Made by a program: the position numbers and the translations under genes
The notes under the pieces: model-generated
What the model saw: the letters and a program-made list of their open reading frames with translations, nothing else
The model's database searches: none
Told to the model about the DNA's origin: nothing
Shown: piece after piece, positions 42,264 to 52,810 of the stretch
How the letters are laid out: every line of letters begins with the position of its first letter
Numbering within the stretch: the first letter of the stretch is position 1
Assembly (NCBI RefSeq): GCF_032716425.1
Contig: NZ_CP090419.1
Span: 2,110,001-2,174,000 of the forward strand
DNA: 64,000 nucleotides
Direction of reading: 5' to 3'
Origin: Pseudoalteromonas sp. N1230-9
GTDB taxonomy: Bacteria; Pseudomonadota; Gammaproteobacteria; Enterobacterales; Alteromonadaceae

Positions 42264-43436
42264 GTGGCTAGTAAAAAACAAATCATTCTTCCTATCGCCG
42301 TATTAGTCGGTGGCCTAGGAATGGCTTTTGCGTTTGCTTCAATGAAACAAGCGCCGGTCGAAAAACCAGAACAAGACAACCGTCCGCTTGTATCAATAAA
42401 ACCATTGAACTTTGATGCTATTACGCTCGATGTAAAATCACATGGAATCGTGAAGCCAAAAAACCACACGGAGTTAGTCGCACAAGTCAGTGGCCAAGTT
42501 GTGTCACTGTCTGAGCAATTTGTACAAGGTGGATTTGTTAAGCAAGGCGACATTCTAGCACGTATTGATCCAAATGATTACGAAGCAGCACTAATCGAAG
42601 CAGAAGCAGGCCTTGCTCAAGCCAGTTCGGCTCTTGAAATTGAACGTGCGCAGGTATCTGTAGCGCAAGCTGAATGGGATCGCATCAAAGGTGACTCAAA
42701 CCAAGTTATTCCGTCAAAGTTATATTTACGCAAACCTCAGCTTGCTGAAAAATTAGCAAGCTACCGCGCTGCACAAGCGAGTGTAAAACGTGCAAAACGT
42801 AATTTAGAGCGCACTTACATTAAAGCACCTTATGATGCCATTATCGACGAGCGATTAATTAGCTTAGGCAGTGTGGTAAACCCTGGCAGTAGCTTTGGTA
42901 GCTTAAGCTCAACCTCTATAGCAGAGGTTCGTCTTCCAGTTGCTGATAAAGACTTGCAATATCTAAACAACCAGGGCATTGGTGCAAATGTGTCAATCAG
43001 TGCTGAATTTGCAGGTAAACAAACAACATGGCAAGCAACTATTGTTCGCAGCGAAGGCGTTGTTGACCAACGTAGCCGTATGAACTACTTAGTTGCTCAA
43101 GTCGCAACGCCTTATGAGCAAAAACAACCTTTACGCTTTGGCTCATATATTAATGCGACGATTGAAGGCCGTGCCCTCGATAATGCTATTGTCGTACCGC
43201 ACCACTTAGTTAAAGATAAAAAAGTCGCTGTATTACAAGATGGCGAAACACTGACATTCAAAACGCTGAATATCGTGCGTGAGCAAAATGGCATGGTGAT
43301 CGCTGATAATGGCTTGGCTAATGGTGAAAAGTTAATTACCTCTGCACTTGAGTATCCCACAGAAGGTATGGCTGTAAAACTCGATAACGCTGAATTGAGT
43401 GTACCTACAACACAATTAGCACTGAAAGAGGAATAA
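42264..43436 (+). CDS. RND efflux periplasmic adaptor subunit
   Basis: 390 residues from the GTG at 42264, which has GAGGGA seven bases upstream. An N-terminal membrane anchor (ILPIAVLVGGLGMAFAF), then split lipoyl halves around a helical hairpin (VSLSEQFVQGGFVKQGDILARID; RTYIKAPYDAIIDERLI) and a beta barrel. It links the inner-membrane pump to an outer-membrane channel. The permease gene follows after four bases. Confidence 0.9.
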   Translation: MASKKQIILPIAVLVGGLGMAFAFASMKQAPVEKPEQDNRPLVSIKPLNFDAITLDVKSHGIVKPKNHTELVAQVSGQVVSLSEQFVQGGFVKQGDILARIDPNDYEAALIEAEAGLAQASSALEIERAQVSVAQAEWDRIKGDSNQVIPSKLYLRKPQLAEKLASYRAAQASVKRAKRNLERTYIKAPYDAIIDERLISLGSVVNPGSSFGSLSSTSIAEVRLPVADKDLQYLNNQGIGANVSISAEFAGKQTTWQATIVRSEGVVDQRSRMNYLVAQVATPYEQKQPLRFGSYINATIEGRALDNAIVVPHHLVKDKKVAVLQDGETLTFKTLNIVREQNGMVIADNGLANGEKLITSALEYPTEGMAVKLDNAELSVPTTQLALKEE

Positions 43437-43440
43437 GGCC

Positions 43441-46400
43441 ATGACCACACATAGAGAAAAAGGCCTGATAGCGTGGTTTGCTCGTAACCCTGTTGCGGCA
43501 AACCTGCTGATGATTTTCATCTTAGTGGGCGGCTTGCTTACTGCAATGTCAGTTCGAAAACAAATGTTTCCACAATTCGAAAGTAATTGGATCAGCATTC
43601 AAGCAATTTACCCAGGTGCTGCGCCACAAGAGGTTGAAGAAGGTATTACCATTAAGGTCGAGGAGTCTTTAGAAGGGCTCGAAGGTATAAAGCGTTTAAT
43701 CACTTATTCAAATCGTGGCTTTTCACAAGCATGGGTCGAAATAGAAGAAAAATACGACCCGCAAGAAGTACTTGATGAAATCAAGATGCAGGTGGATTCA
43801 ATAAACACCTTCCCTGCCGAGATGGAACGCCCTATTGTTCGCCGCGACAAGTTTGAACAAGAAGTGATGATCCTTGCGCTATATGGCGATATGAGCAACT
43901 ACCAACTCAAAGAACTTGGTAACGACATAAAAGACGAGCTACAAGCTTTACCGCAAATCAACTTGGTCAACTTTTATAGTGGTTTAAACTACGAAATTGG
44001 CATTGAAATTAGCCCAGATAAACTGCGTGAATATGGTTTAACTTTCCGTGATATCGCAACCGCAGTGCGTAGTTTTTCAGCGAATATGTCCGCAGGTCAA
44101 ATTCGCTCTGAAAATGGTTATATTTCGATGCGAGTTGAAAACCAAGCGTATCGTGGTAAAGAGTTCGAAAACCTTCCTTTATTACACCTACCAGATGGCG
44201 CGCAAGTATTACTGGGCGACGTAGCAACGATTAATGATGGCTTTGAAGAAGGCTTACAATACTCTAAGTACAATGGTAAAAACTCACTGACATTCGAAGT
44301 CAATGCATCAAAAGATCAAGATATAACCAAAGTTGCCGCTGTTCTTAAAAAATACCTAGCAGATAAAGCCCCACAATTACCTGCAGGTGTAAAACTATCG
44401 CCTATTGTAGATTTAACTTACTACCTTGAAGGTCGTCTAAACATGATGATCGACAACATGGTTTGGGGTGGTATTTTAGTTATGGTAGTACTTGCTCTAT
44501 TTTTACCATTACGCTTAGCATTTTGGGTCATGATGGGTCTGCCTGTTTCATTCCTTGGTGCATTTTTAATGATGCCTTTGGGCTTTTTAGATATCACCAT
44601 CAACTTAGCCTCTTTATTTGCATTCATACTGGTGCTGGGGATTGTGGTTGATGATGCCATTGTAGTCGGTGAATCGGCCAGTGCTGAAATTGAAAAACAC
44701 GGCCACAGCCTTGATAACGTAGTACGCGGCGTAAAACGCGTTGCCATTCCTGCCACCTTTGGTGTGCTAACCACAATTGCAGCCTTCTTACCACAAACGC
44801 TGGCATCTGGCCCAGGCTCAGCCTTCTCTAAAGCTATTGGTGGTGTGATTATCCTTTGCTTAATCTTCTCTTTGATTGAATCAAAACTGATCCTGCCTGC
44901 TCACTTAGCAGCAATGAAAAATAAACCAGCGAATCCCAAAAATCCGTTACATCGCTTACGCTTAGGAATGGATAATGGCTTAAAAAGTTTTATTGATAAT
45001 TACTACACACCATTTATTGGTCACTGCATACACTACCGTTATACCGTGATCGTAGGCTTTATATGTGTATTGATTGTCAGCGGCGGCATGTTTGCAGGTG
45101 GATTAGTAAAATTTGTGGCAAACCCTAAGATCCCACATGATTTTCCACGAATTTCTATAGAAATGAACCTGTCATCTTCTGAACAAGCTACACTCGAAAC
45201 AGCGCAAACTATTGAAAAACTAATTTTAGATGTCGATAAGCAACTTGAAGAGCAATATGGACAAGCAATGATCCGCGACTTATCGGTTAGCCTGCGCGGT
45301 CGTACAAGTGCACGCATTATGGCTATTTTAGTTGAACCGGACTTACGCCCTATTGATACCTTCCAATTAAGTGCAATGTGGCGTGAGCAAATGCCGCCTC
45401 TGCCTGGCGTGAAAACACTAAACATTGAAGACAGTATCATGAATGGCGGTCGTGATGATGGCGATGTTAGCTTCCGCTTAGAAGGTAAAGACATCAACAA
45501 GTTAAAAGAAGTGGCCGCTAAACTAAAAGAAAAGCTCAATGGTATGCAAGGTGTGGGTGATGTTAATGACTCACTGCAATCAGCAACCGATGAAGTACAA
45601 CTTGAGCTTAAACCGCTTGCTTACAGCCTTGGTTTAACATTATCAGACGTTGCATCACAAGTTAGCTTTAGCTACTACGGTCTTGAAGCACAACGTATCT
45701 TACGTGACGGTGAAGAGATTAAAGTGATGATCCGCTACCCTCGTGAATCTCGTAACGCGGTAAGTGACATCACAGATGCACGGATCATTACACCAACTGG
45801 TGTAGAAGTTCCCCTTGCAGAGGTCGCAAAAGTAAATATTGTTGATGGTGTAAACCGTATTCGTCGTGAAAATGCAAAACGTACTGTAAACGTTTGGGCT
45901 GCGGTTAACACAGACCAAGCAGAACCATTTGCCATTGCGAAAGAAATTCGCGATGAATACTTACCTAGCCTACTGAAAAGCTACCCTGGAGTTGAAAGTA
46001 ATGTAGCCGGTCGCATTCAAGAAGAAATGGACAGCGTTGCAGAGCAAATACGTGATTTTGCTTTATCTATGCTGATTATCTTTGCATTGTTAGCCATTCC
46101 ACTGCGTTCATATTCACAGCCGTTCATTATTATGTCGGTTATTCCATTTGGTGTGATAGGTGCCATGTTCGGTCATATGATTTTAGGTATGACCATGAGT
46201 AGCCTATCGGTATTCGGTATCATCGCTGTTGCTGGTGTGGTGGTGAATGACTCGCTGGTTATGGTTGATTTTGTTAATAAAGCGCGCGCCGAAGGAGTTG
46301 CGATTAAAGATGCTGTCATGCAAGCAGGTGCTCGTCGTTTTAGAGCAATACTACTTACTTCAATTACCACATTTATCGGTGTCTTACCGATTATAATGGA

Positions 46401-46593
46401 AACAAGCTTACAAGCGAAAATTGTCATCCCTATGGCGGTTTCACTCGCTTTTGGTGTGCTGTTCGCCACGGTGATCACACTTATCTTAATTCCATGTCAG
46501 TACGTAGCACTAGAAGACTTTAAGCGCTTAATTAGCAAGCTAAAAGGTAAAAAGACTGCACCTAAAGCTGAGTTACATACAAGCAGTCACTAA
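43441..46593 (+). CDS. RND efflux permease (AcrB-like, HAE family)
   Basis: 1050 residues, the normal length. Twelve membrane helices in two halves with two large periplasmic loops. Helix 4 carries FILVLGIVVDDAIVVGE with the proton-relay Asp pair, and the second half has GVVVNDSLVMVDFVN. It exports drugs or other small molecules by proton antiport. No outer-membrane channel or TetR regulator is adjacent, so TolC and regulation lie elsewhere. Operon with the adaptor; a terminator follows. Confidence 0.93.
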   Translation: MTTHREKGLIAWFARNPVAANLLMIFILVGGLLTAMSVRKQMFPQFESNWISIQAIYPGAAPQEVEEGITIKVEESLEGLEGIKRLITYSNRGFSQAWVEIEEKYDPQEVLDEIKMQVDSINTFPAEMERPIVRRDKFEQEVMILALYGDMSNYQLKELGNDIKDELQALPQINLVNFYSGLNYEIGIEISPDKLREYGLTFRDIATAVRSFSANMSAGQIRSENGYISMRVENQAYRGKEFENLPLLHLPDGAQVLLGDVATINDGFEEGLQYSKYNGKNSLTFEVNASKDQDITKVAAVLKKYLADKAPQLPAGVKLSPIVDLTYYLEGRLNMMIDNMVWGGILVMVVLALFLPLRLAFWVMMGLPVSFLGAFLMMPLGFLDITINLASLFAFILVLGIVVDDAIVVGESASAEIEKHGHSLDNVVRGVKRVAIPATFGVLTTIAAFLPQTLASGPGSAFSKAIGGVIILCLIFSLIESKLILPAHLAAMKNKPANPKNPLHRLRLGMDNGLKSFIDNYYTPFIGHCIHYRYTVIVGFICVLIVSGGMFAGGLVKFVANPKIPHDFPRISIEMNLSSSEQATLETAQTIEKLILDVDKQLEEQYGQAMIRDLSVSLRGRTSARIMAILVEPDLRPIDTFQLSAMWREQMPPLPGVKTLNIEDSIMNGGRDDGDVSFRLEGKDINKLKEVAAKLKEKLNGMQGVGDVNDSLQSATDEVQLELKPLAYSLGLTLSDVASQVSFSYYGLEAQRILRDGEEIKVMIRYPRESRNAVSDITDARIITPTGVEVPLAEVAKVNIVDGVNRIRRENAKRTVNVWAAVNTDQAEPFAIAKEIRDEYLPSLLKSYPGVESNVAGRIQEEMDSVAEQIRDFALSMLIIFALLAIPLRSYSQPFIIMSVIPFGVIGAMFGHMILGMTMSSLSVFGIIAVAGVVVNDSLVMVDFVNKARAEGVAIKDAVMQAGARRFRAILLTSITTFIGVLPIIMETSLQAKIVIPMAVSLAFGVLFATVITLILIPCQYVALEDFKRLISKLKGKKTAPKAELHTSSH

Positions 46594-46611
46594 TCTTTCT
46601 CATCCCAACCT

Positions 46612-46644
46612 AAAACGCTTGGTAAGTTTTTTGCCAAGCGTTTT
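46612..46644 (+). terminator. Terminator of the RND operon
   Basis: AAAACGCTTGG and CCAAGCGTTTT pair around an 11-base loop. Confidence 0.88.
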
Positions 46645-46798
46645 GTCATATAAAGAGAAATAAATGCGACATAGCACCAAAACTCAGGTACGGTATAAAA
46701 GTTAATCAATCGTATAGTAAAAAACACTTTCAATAGATGAAAAACAAGGAGTTAAACCTAAAAATAAAATAGAACAATAATCACAACAAGGGAAAAAA

Positions 46799-48241
46799 AT
46801 GAAAATATTAGAGAACTATTTAAAGCCATTAATGCTGATATCTGTATTGCTCTTTGCAAACCTTGCTTTTAGTAAAGAAAAAGCACAGCAAATGGCTGAC
46901 TTTATTCAAGAGTTTCATAATTATAAACAGTTTAATGGTAACGTCTTAGTTGCTAAAGAAGGCAAAATACTTTTTGAAAAAAGTTATGGTTATGCCAACT
47001 TCGAATGGGATATAAAACATAGCAAAAATAGTAAGTTTAGGATTGGCTCAATTACAAAGCAATTCACAGCGATGCTAATTCTACAACTAGCTCAACAAGG
47101 CAAACTCAAGCTTGACGAACCATTAGCAACCTACCTACCCGATTATAGGCAAGATTCCGCGAAGAAAATAACTATTCGCCAAATACTTAACCATACATCA
47201 GGTCTTGGTAATTACACACAAACAAAAGACTTTGGCGAGAAATACAGCAGAAACCCATATAGTGTTGATCAGTTTATCCGCCTGTTATGTAGTGATGATT
47301 TATTATTTGAGCCTGGCACACAATTTCGCTATAGCAACTCAGGCTATTTTATTTTAGGGGCAGTAATCGAAAAAATAACAGGAAAACGCTACCAAGATGT
47401 CTTGCAGGAAAATATTCTAACACCACTTAAAATGGCTAATACAGGCTACGATTCTCACAGTAAAATAATAAAGTACCGTGCATCGGGTTATGCTAATAAC
47501 CTAGCAGGTTATAGCAACACTGACTATCTAGATATGTCCATTCCTTATGCTGCAGGTGCAATGTACTCAACCGCACGTGATTTATTAAAATGGGATCAAG
47601 CTCTTTACTCTAACCAACTGTTGACTGCTGAATATAAAAAGCAAATGTACCAAGTATCTAACCAACGAGATTATGCGCTCGGCTGGGAGGTTAAAAAGTT
47701 AGATAAAGATCAATATGGTAAAGCTTTGACTCAAATACAGCATGGCGGTGGTATTAATGGCTTTAATGCATTCATTAGCCGAGTTATTGAAGATAAACTC
47801 CTAATCGTTATTTTAAATAACACAGGTGGTGCACCATTAACCCCCATGACTAATGGGCTTCTCAATATTTATTACGAAAAGCCTTATGAAGCGGCTACTG
47901 AGCATGCTGATAGCATACTATACAAAGCACTTAAGGTTGGCGGTATTGCTGCACTAAAAGAAAAATATGCAGAGCTCGTCACTCATCATAAAATGCCTCG
48001 TGAACGAACGATTAATTACTTTGGCTATGAATTAATGCAAATGAATAAATTAAATGCAGCGGTGGCAGTATTTGAACTCAATAGTCAGCATTATCCCGAC
48101 TCTGCCAATACCCATGACAGCCTAGGTGAAGCCTATTTAGCAGTTGGGGAAAAGCAAAAAGCGCTCATCAGTTATAAAAGAGCCCTTGAGTTAGATCCTG
48201 AAAGTGAAAGTGCAAAAAACGCTATTAAGCAACTTCACTAA
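46799..48241 (+). CDS. Serine hydrolase (class C beta-lactamase fold) with C-terminal TPR
   Basis: 480 residues. A signal peptide (to about residue 25), then a beta-lactamase/esterase fold: Ser84-x-x-Lys87 (SITK), Tyr178 in YSNSGY and HGGG at about 315 in place of KTG. The last 100 residues contain tetratricopeptide-like helices (ANTHDSLGEAYLAVGEK). The fold covers esterases, D-amino-peptidases and carboxypeptidases; the substrate is not evident. Periplasmic and single-gene. Confidence 0.87.
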   Translation: MKILENYLKPLMLISVLLFANLAFSKEKAQQMADFIQEFHNYKQFNGNVLVAKEGKILFEKSYGYANFEWDIKHSKNSKFRIGSITKQFTAMLILQLAQQGKLKLDEPLATYLPDYRQDSAKKITIRQILNHTSGLGNYTQTKDFGEKYSRNPYSVDQFIRLLCSDDLLFEPGTQFRYSNSGYFILGAVIEKITGKRYQDVLQENILTPLKMANTGYDSHSKIIKYRASGYANNLAGYSNTDYLDMSIPYAAGAMYSTARDLLKWDQALYSNQLLTAEYKKQMYQVSNQRDYALGWEVKKLDKDQYGKALTQIQHGGGINGFNAFISRVIEDKLLIVILNNTGGAPLTPMTNGLLNIYYEKPYEAATEHADSILYKALKVGGIAALKEKYAELVTHHKMPRERTINYFGYELMQMNKLNAAVAVFELNSQHYPDSANTHDSLGEAYLAVGEKQKALISYKRALELDPESESAKNAIKQLH

Positions 48242-48245
48242 AGAC

Positions 48246-48270
48246 GAAGCCACCGTAAGTGGCTTCTTTT
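48246..48270. terminator. Terminator between convergent serine hydrolase and ribB genes
   Basis: GAAGCCAC and GTGGCTTC pair around CGTAA, followed by TTTT on the plus strand. Confidence 0.88.
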
Positions 48271-48274
48271 AATT

Positions 48275-48934
48275 TTAGCACGCCTGTTTTTGATTAAACT
48301 CGATATAGGCTACCAAGTCTTCAATCGAGACGACAGGCATAGCATGCGCAGTGGCAAACGTGCTTACCTCTGGTAAGCGAGCCATTGAGCCATCTGGGTT
48401 TGTTAATTCACAAATAACTCCAAAAGGCGCTAATCCCGCTAACTGCATTAAATCAACTGACGCTTCGGTATGACCTCTTCGAACAAGCACCCCGCCTGTT
48501 TGCGCACGTAAACCAAACACATGGCCTGGGCGAGATAAATCTTCTGGTTTTGCTTTTTCTGCTGTGGCTGCTTTAATTGTGGTGACGCGATCAGCCGCTG
48601 AAACGCCTGTTGTTACACCCGTTTTAGCTTCAATAGTGACAGTATACGCAGTTTTGTTCTGACTGGTGTTATGCTCAACCATTTGCGGTAAGTCGAGTTG
48701 TTTAACACGCTCATCGCCCATACAAAGACACACAATACCGCTGCCTTCACGGATCATCATGGCCATTTGTTCGGTTGTTAGGTGCTGTGCTGAATACACA
48801 AAATCACCTTCGTTTTCACGGTTTTCGTCATCTACCACAAGCACGCCTTCACCTTGCTGCAATGCAGCAATAGCACGCTCAACGCGTTCAAGTGGTTCGC
48901 CAAACTGGCTTAGTAAAGAAGACTGAATCATCAT
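48275..48934 (-). CDS. ribB: 3,4-dihydroxy-2-butanone-4-phosphate synthase
   Basis: 219 residues, single-domain RibB, without a GTP cyclohydrolase II fusion. It makes the four-carbon precursor of riboflavin from ribulose 5-phosphate. Motifs: [13 protein letters not shown] (metal Glu/Asp), [11 protein letters not shown] and GVICEL. A stand-alone ribB under an FMN riboswitch is typical of gammaproteobacteria, where it tops up riboflavin supply. Confidence 0.95.
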   Translation of the reverse strand: MMIQSSLLSQFGEPLERVERAIAALQQGEGVLVVDDENRENEGDFVYSAQHLTTEQMAMMIREGSGIVCLCMGDERVKQLDLPQMVEHNTSQNKTAYTVTIEAKTGVTTGVSAADRVTTIKAATAEKAKPEDLSRPGHVFGLRAQTGGVLVRRGHTEASVDLMQLAGLAPFGVICELTNPDGSMARLPEVSTFATAHAMPVVSIEDLVAYIEFNQKQAC

Positions 48935-48990
48935 TTTTAATACCTATTAAATTAAATATGAAAAGATTCAGGACATTGAAAGGCACAGCA

Positions 48991-49011
48991 AAAAAGACCG
49001 CCCGAGGGCAG
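48991..49011 (-). terminator. Terminator of the FMN riboswitch expression platform
   Basis: On the minus strand, CTGCC-CTCG-GGCGG followed by TCTTTTTT lies between the FMN aptamer and the ribB start. It fits transcription termination when FMN is bound. Confidence 0.75.
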
Positions 49012-49037
49012 CCAATTACTGTTTTATAGATTAACTA

Positions 49038-49183
49038 TATTCTCTTTCATCCGGACTATCACCGTCGGCTCTGGCCTCTCACCAGATCTGCTGACCTTTA
49101 ACCTAAGTTAAAACGCTCGCGGGCTCACTTAACATCGTTAAGTATACCGCCGGTGGGGAATTTCACCCCGCCCTGAGAATGTT
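49038..49183 (-). promoter_or_regulatory. FMN riboswitch (RFN element) of ribB
   Basis: On the minus strand, the leader reads ATTCTCAGGGCGGGG, CCCCACCGGCGG, AGCCCGCGAGCG, GGTCAGCAGATCTGGTG, CCAGAGCCGACGGT and AGTCCGGATGAAAGAGAAT. These are all conserved RFN blocks in order. It should turn ribB off at high FMN. Confidence 0.96.
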
Positions 49184-49231
49184 GCTTAATCATAAAGACG
49201 AATAAGCTCAGTCATTCTATACCTAAAATAA

Positions 49232-50170
49232 TTAGTTATCGAGTACTCGCTTATCTAAAATACCTTTTTCAATCAGTTGATTGAGAATCGCCTTCGTTTT
49301 TTCTCGACATATATCTCTCACTAAACGAACAGCAGGTGTGATTGACTGCCTGCTTGGGCAAATTAACCAAAGCTCTGCACAAAGGTACGGGTAATTTTGC
49401 ATAACAGGTACGACCCGCCCTGTTAATAAATCATCACTGATATCTATGCATGATTTCACAGCAAGGCCTTTACCGGCCACGCACCAACGCCTTACTAGGT
49501 CACCATCATTAGACGCACGGCGGCCTTGCATTTTCACCTTAAAACGCTCGGTTCCATTGGTAAATTCCCAGATATTATTGATGATATCTTGCAGTTGATA
49601 AAATAGGCCTTGATGCTGATTTAATTCATCGGGATGTGTCGGCGCGCCATATTCAGCAATATACGCTGGTGTTGCACATAGGAGCCTTGGCACATTACAT
49701 ATTTTAAACCCGTATAGGTTTGAGTCGGATGGCGAGCCATACCTAAGCGCAAAGTCAACTGAGTCACGATAAAAGTCGACATTACTATCACTGATATGTG
49801 GTCGCATGCTGAGTTTGGGATATTCATCCAAAAGCTCATCTAACCAAGGAATAATAATATTGCGCCCCAAATCTGAAGAAAGTGCAACCCTTAACTCTCC
49901 TTCTATTTCATCATGCTCGCCTTTTAGCGCAAGTGTTGCCTGCTCAAGTGTAGCTAATGCTTGTTGGCATTGCGGTAAAAAACGCTCTCCCGCAGCTGAT
50001 AATCTTAAGTGACGAGTGGTACGAACAAAAAGCTCTGCGCCAAGTGCTGCCTCTACTCGTTTTATTGCAGCACTCGCGGTCGCAGCGCGCATATCTAACT
50101 TAGCCGAAGCTTGGGTTATACTACGAAACTCCGCCACCTTGAGGACTAATTTGAGATCTTCAACCTGCAT
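49232..50170 (-). CDS. LysR family transcriptional regulator
   Basis: 312 residues. N-terminal helix-turn-helix (SITQASAKLDMRAATASAAI), then the LysR effector-binding domain. It belongs to the branch whose target is often a divergent oxidoreductase; here the divergent gene is a nitroreductase, about 100 bases away. The effector is unknown. Confidence 0.9.
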   Translation of the reverse strand: MQVEDLKLVLKVAEFRSITQASAKLDMRAATASAAIKRVEAALGAELFVRTTRHLRLSAAGERFLPQCQQALATLEQATLALKGEHDEIEGELRVALSSDLGRNIIIPWLDELLDEYPKLSMRPHISDSNVDFYRDSVDFALRYGSPSDSNLYGFKICNVPRLLCATPAYIAEYGAPTHPDELNQHQGLFYQLQDIINNIWEFTNGTERFKVKMQGRRASNDGDLVRRWCVAGKGLAVKSCIDISDDLLTGRVVPVMQNYPYLCAELWLICPSRQSITPAVRLVRDICREKTKAILNQLIEKGILDKRVLDN

Positions 50171-50272
50171 ATTAACTAAAATTTTTTGATAATGTTTATT
50201 TGATTATGCGCTTTATCGTAAAGTATGCAAGGCGTACACTGCACCTAATGTTATACATGCGGGAGCAATTAC

Positions 50273-50929
50273 ATGACACACCCTATTATTTCTGACTTAC
50301 AACGCCGTTATACAAGTAAACGCTACGATGCATCAAAACACGTTAGCCAAGAAGATTTAAACATTATTTTAGAAGCGTTACGTTTATCGCCTTCATCAAT
50401 AAATTCTCAACCTTGGAAATTTGTTGTCATTGAGTCTGAGCAAGCAAAACAACGTCTTCACGATAGTTTTGCTAACAAGTTTCAATTTAATCAGGTGCAT
50501 GCAAAAGCGGCATCACACACTATTTTATTTGCCTATAATCCAAGCTATAAACGTGAAGATTATGAAAAAGTAATTGATGCTGATATCGCTAACGGCCGAA
50601 CTAAAGCTGAAAATAAAGAGCAAGCATTTGGGGCGTTTGCCTTTGTCGATTTAAATACCGATGAACAAGGCAATAATGCTGCATGGACCAAGTCACAAAC
50701 TTACATCGCTTTGGGTAATACTATGCACACAGTGGCGCGTTTAGGTATTGATTCAACGCCGATGGAAGGTGTTGACAAAGAACTGCTGAGTGAGTTATTC
50801 GCTGATGAGTTAGCGGGGTATGTTTGTGAAGTAGCCCTTGCTATCGGCTACCATGAACCTGAACAAGATTACAACGCGGCATTACCAAAATCACGATTAG
50901 ATAAAAATACGGTGATTAAAGTAATTTAA
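50273..50929 (+). CDS. NfsB-like oxygen-insensitive NAD(P)H nitroreductase
   Basis: 218 residues, FMN-binding nitroreductase fold. RRYTSKRYD, LRLSPSSINSQPWKF (FMN phosphate contacts) and the C-terminal ALPKSRLDKN match E. coli NfsB at the same positions. It reduces nitroaromatics or quinones, or serves as a dihydropteridine reductase. Divergent LysR gene upstream. Confidence 0.9.
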   Translation: MTHPIISDLQRRYTSKRYDASKHVSQEDLNIILEALRLSPSSINSQPWKFVVIESEQAKQRLHDSFANKFQFNQVHAKAASHTILFAYNPSYKREDYEKVIDADIANGRTKAENKEQAFGAFAFVDLNTDEQGNNAAWTKSQTYIALGNTMHTVARLGIDSTPMEGVDKELLSELFADELAGYVCEVALAIGYHEPEQDYNAALPKSRLDKNTVIKVI

Positions 50930-50955
50930 TAACCCTTTTAATAGCTTGAATTAAT

Positions 50956-50987
50956 ACCTTGAAGTGAGTTGAAGTTCACTTCAAGGT
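50956..50987. terminator. Terminator between convergent nitroreductase and helicase genes
   Basis: ACCTTGAAGTGA and TCACTTCAAGGT pair perfectly around an 8-base loop. There is no long T-run. Confidence 0.7.
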
Positions 50988-50998
50988 TCATCGTCATA

Positions 50999-52420
50999 TT
51001 ATTCGCCAGTCGACTTTTTACGAGAATGTGCAGTGCCTGACACGCGTGTTCGCTTGTTAAAAGGTTTTTTACTTTGAGTTTTAGCCGCAGATGACTTTCC
51101 ACCTGTTGGTTTATTTGTGCCTTGTTGCCCTTTATTTTGCTGTGGCCGCTTTGCCGTTTTAGGTTTTGGCTTTTGTGTTTGCTCTTGATCTGGACTTTTC
51201 GGCTTTTTTGGTTTCTTTGGTTTTTTAGGCTTTATTGGTCGTGTATCAAGTGGCTTTTCTGCAACTGGCTTAGTTGGCTCAAAACCTGACTCTGTAGCAC
51301 GCGGAATTAATTGCCCAATAAAACGTTCAATCCCATAAAGGTCATCTGCATCATCAGCGGTTACAAATGAAATTGCATGTCCCGACGCGCCAGCTCTACC
51401 CGTTCGACCAATACGATGAACATAATCTTCGTATACATTTGGTAAGTCATAATTAACTACATGCGGTAGCTCAACAATATCTAAGCCTCGTGCCACGATA
51501 TCAGTGGCAACTAATACTCTTACATCACCATTTTTGAAACCTTCAAGTGCTTTGACACGCGCCCCTTGCGACTTATTACCATGTATAGCTGCACCACTGA
51601 TATCATCGCGCTCAAGCTGCTTAACCAAACGATTAGCGCCGTGTTTCGTGCGACTAAAAACCAACACCTGTTGCCAATCATTGGCGCGAATCAAGTGGCT
51701 TAGCAAAGCTGTTTTTCTTGACTTATCAACAACATAAACTGATTGCGTCACTGTTTTTGCAGTGGTATTTTTTGCTGCAACTGAAATTTCTACCGGATCG
51801 TTAATTAAGCCCTTTGCCAGCGCACGGATTTCATCTGAGAAGGTCGCAGAAAACATCAGGTTTTGACGCTTAGCAGGTAATTTAGCAATGATGCGCTTAA
51901 TATCATGAATAAACCCCATATCAAGCATACGGTCTGCTTCGTCGAGGATAAGCACTTCTAAATCATCAAATTTAATCGCATTTTGGTTATGTAAATCCAA
52001 CAAGCGACCAGGTGTGGCGACAAGAATATCAACGCCTTTGCGTAGACGCATCATTTGCGGATTAATTTTAACACCACCGTAAACAACAAATGAGCTTACA
52101 TTTGAATGCTTAGCATATTGCTCGACGTTTTCGCTCACTTGTAAAGCAAGCTCTCGCGTTGGAGCCAGAACAAGTGCACGCGCACGGTTTGCACCTGCTT
52201 TTTTACCCTTTGCTAATAACTCAATGAGTGGCAATGTAAAACCTGCCGTTTTACCTGTTCCTGTTTGCGCTGCCGCCATAACATCACGGCCAGCAATAAT
52301 TGCAGGAATTGCCTGTGTTTGAATAGGCGTAGGTGTTTCATAGCCTTTTTCTAAAACCGCATTAACTAAAGACTGTGATAATCCTAAGCCATCAAAACTC
52401 ATAGTGTCTCTCAAATTCAA
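50999..52420 (-). CDS. DEAD-box RNA helicase (RhlE-like)
   Basis: 473 residues. All helicase motifs are present: AAQTGTGKT (I), PTRELA (Ia), DEAD (II), SAT (III), ARGLD (V) and HRIGRTGR (VI). A basic Lys/Pro-rich tail of about 100 residues (PKKPKKPKK repeats) follows, probably for RNA binding. It remodels RNA, possibly in ribosome assembly or cold adaptation. The assignment to RhlE over SrmB or DeaD is by overall likeness. Confidence 0.9.
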   Translation of the reverse strand: MNLRDTMSFDGLGLSQSLVNAVLEKGYETPTPIQTQAIPAIIAGRDVMAAAQTGTGKTAGFTLPLIELLAKGKKAGANRARALVLAPTRELALQVSENVEQYAKHSNVSSFVVYGGVKINPQMMRLRKGVDILVATPGRLLDLHNQNAIKFDDLEVLILDEADRMLDMGFIHDIKRIIAKLPAKRQNLMFSATFSDEIRALAKGLINDPVEISVAAKNTTAKTVTQSVYVVDKSRKTALLSHLIRANDWQQVLVFSRTKHGANRLVKQLERDDISGAAIHGNKSQGARVKALEGFKNGDVRVLVATDIVARGLDIVELPHVVNYDLPNVYEDYVHRIGRTGRAGASGHAISFVTADDADDLYGIERFIGQLIPRATESGFEPTKPVAEKPLDTRPIKPKKPKKPKKPKSPDQEQTQKPKPKTAKRPQQNKGQQGTNKPTGGKSSAAKTQSKKPFNKRTRVSGTAHSRKKSTGE

Positions 52421-52575
52421 AAAATCAGCTGAATTGCCGAAGTGCGCGCATTATACCTAGGATAGTCAATAATGCATGGAATTATTTTATTAAAGGAAAT
52501 TTCGGCACAAATGTAACCTTAGCACCTGAAGCACATGTTTAGCGCTTCGCTCCTTGTGTATTTTTCTAAAGGTAA
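52421..52575. other. Intergenic region between helicase and aldA control region
   Basis: It holds the helicase promoter side and no gene. The aldA control elements start at about 52576 and are listed separately; the remainder up to 52810 is leader. Confidence 0.4.
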
Positions 52576-52611
52576 TGTGAAACAAATGCTACACGTGCAG
52601 TGCTACACCTG
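52576..52611 (+). promoter_or_regulatory. Putative upstream activator sites of aldA
   Basis: Two direct 14-bp units start TGCTACACGTG (52587) and TGCTACACCTG (52601), with TGTGAAA at 52576. Similar TGC(T/G)ACA elements occur upstream of the porin and PQQ dehydrogenase genes at matching distances. They lie about 105-140 bases before the -24/-12 promoter. Confidence 0.5.
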
Positions 52612-52713
52612 CTGCAAGGTATACCTTTATGAATCGGTGAAGCCCTCACCAGTTTATTATAAAAAGTTCTAAAAATCATATGGTTGAAGTCTCCAACAAA
52701 AAATAGTTAAACA

Positions 52714-52729
52714 TGGTGCGCAGATTGCT
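52714..52729 (+). promoter_or_regulatory. Sigma-54 promoter of aldA
   Basis: TGGTGCGCAGATTGCT fits the sigma-54 consensus TGGYRYRN4TTGCW, with GG and GC at the right spacing. It is about 80 bases before the aldA ATG. Confidence 0.75.
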
Positions 52730-52810
52730 GAATGCCCTTTGCAACGACACAACTGTTTTAGCTAAATCCATGTGTCAGAAGCTTTTTTATCTAATTTAAG
52801 AGAATGACCT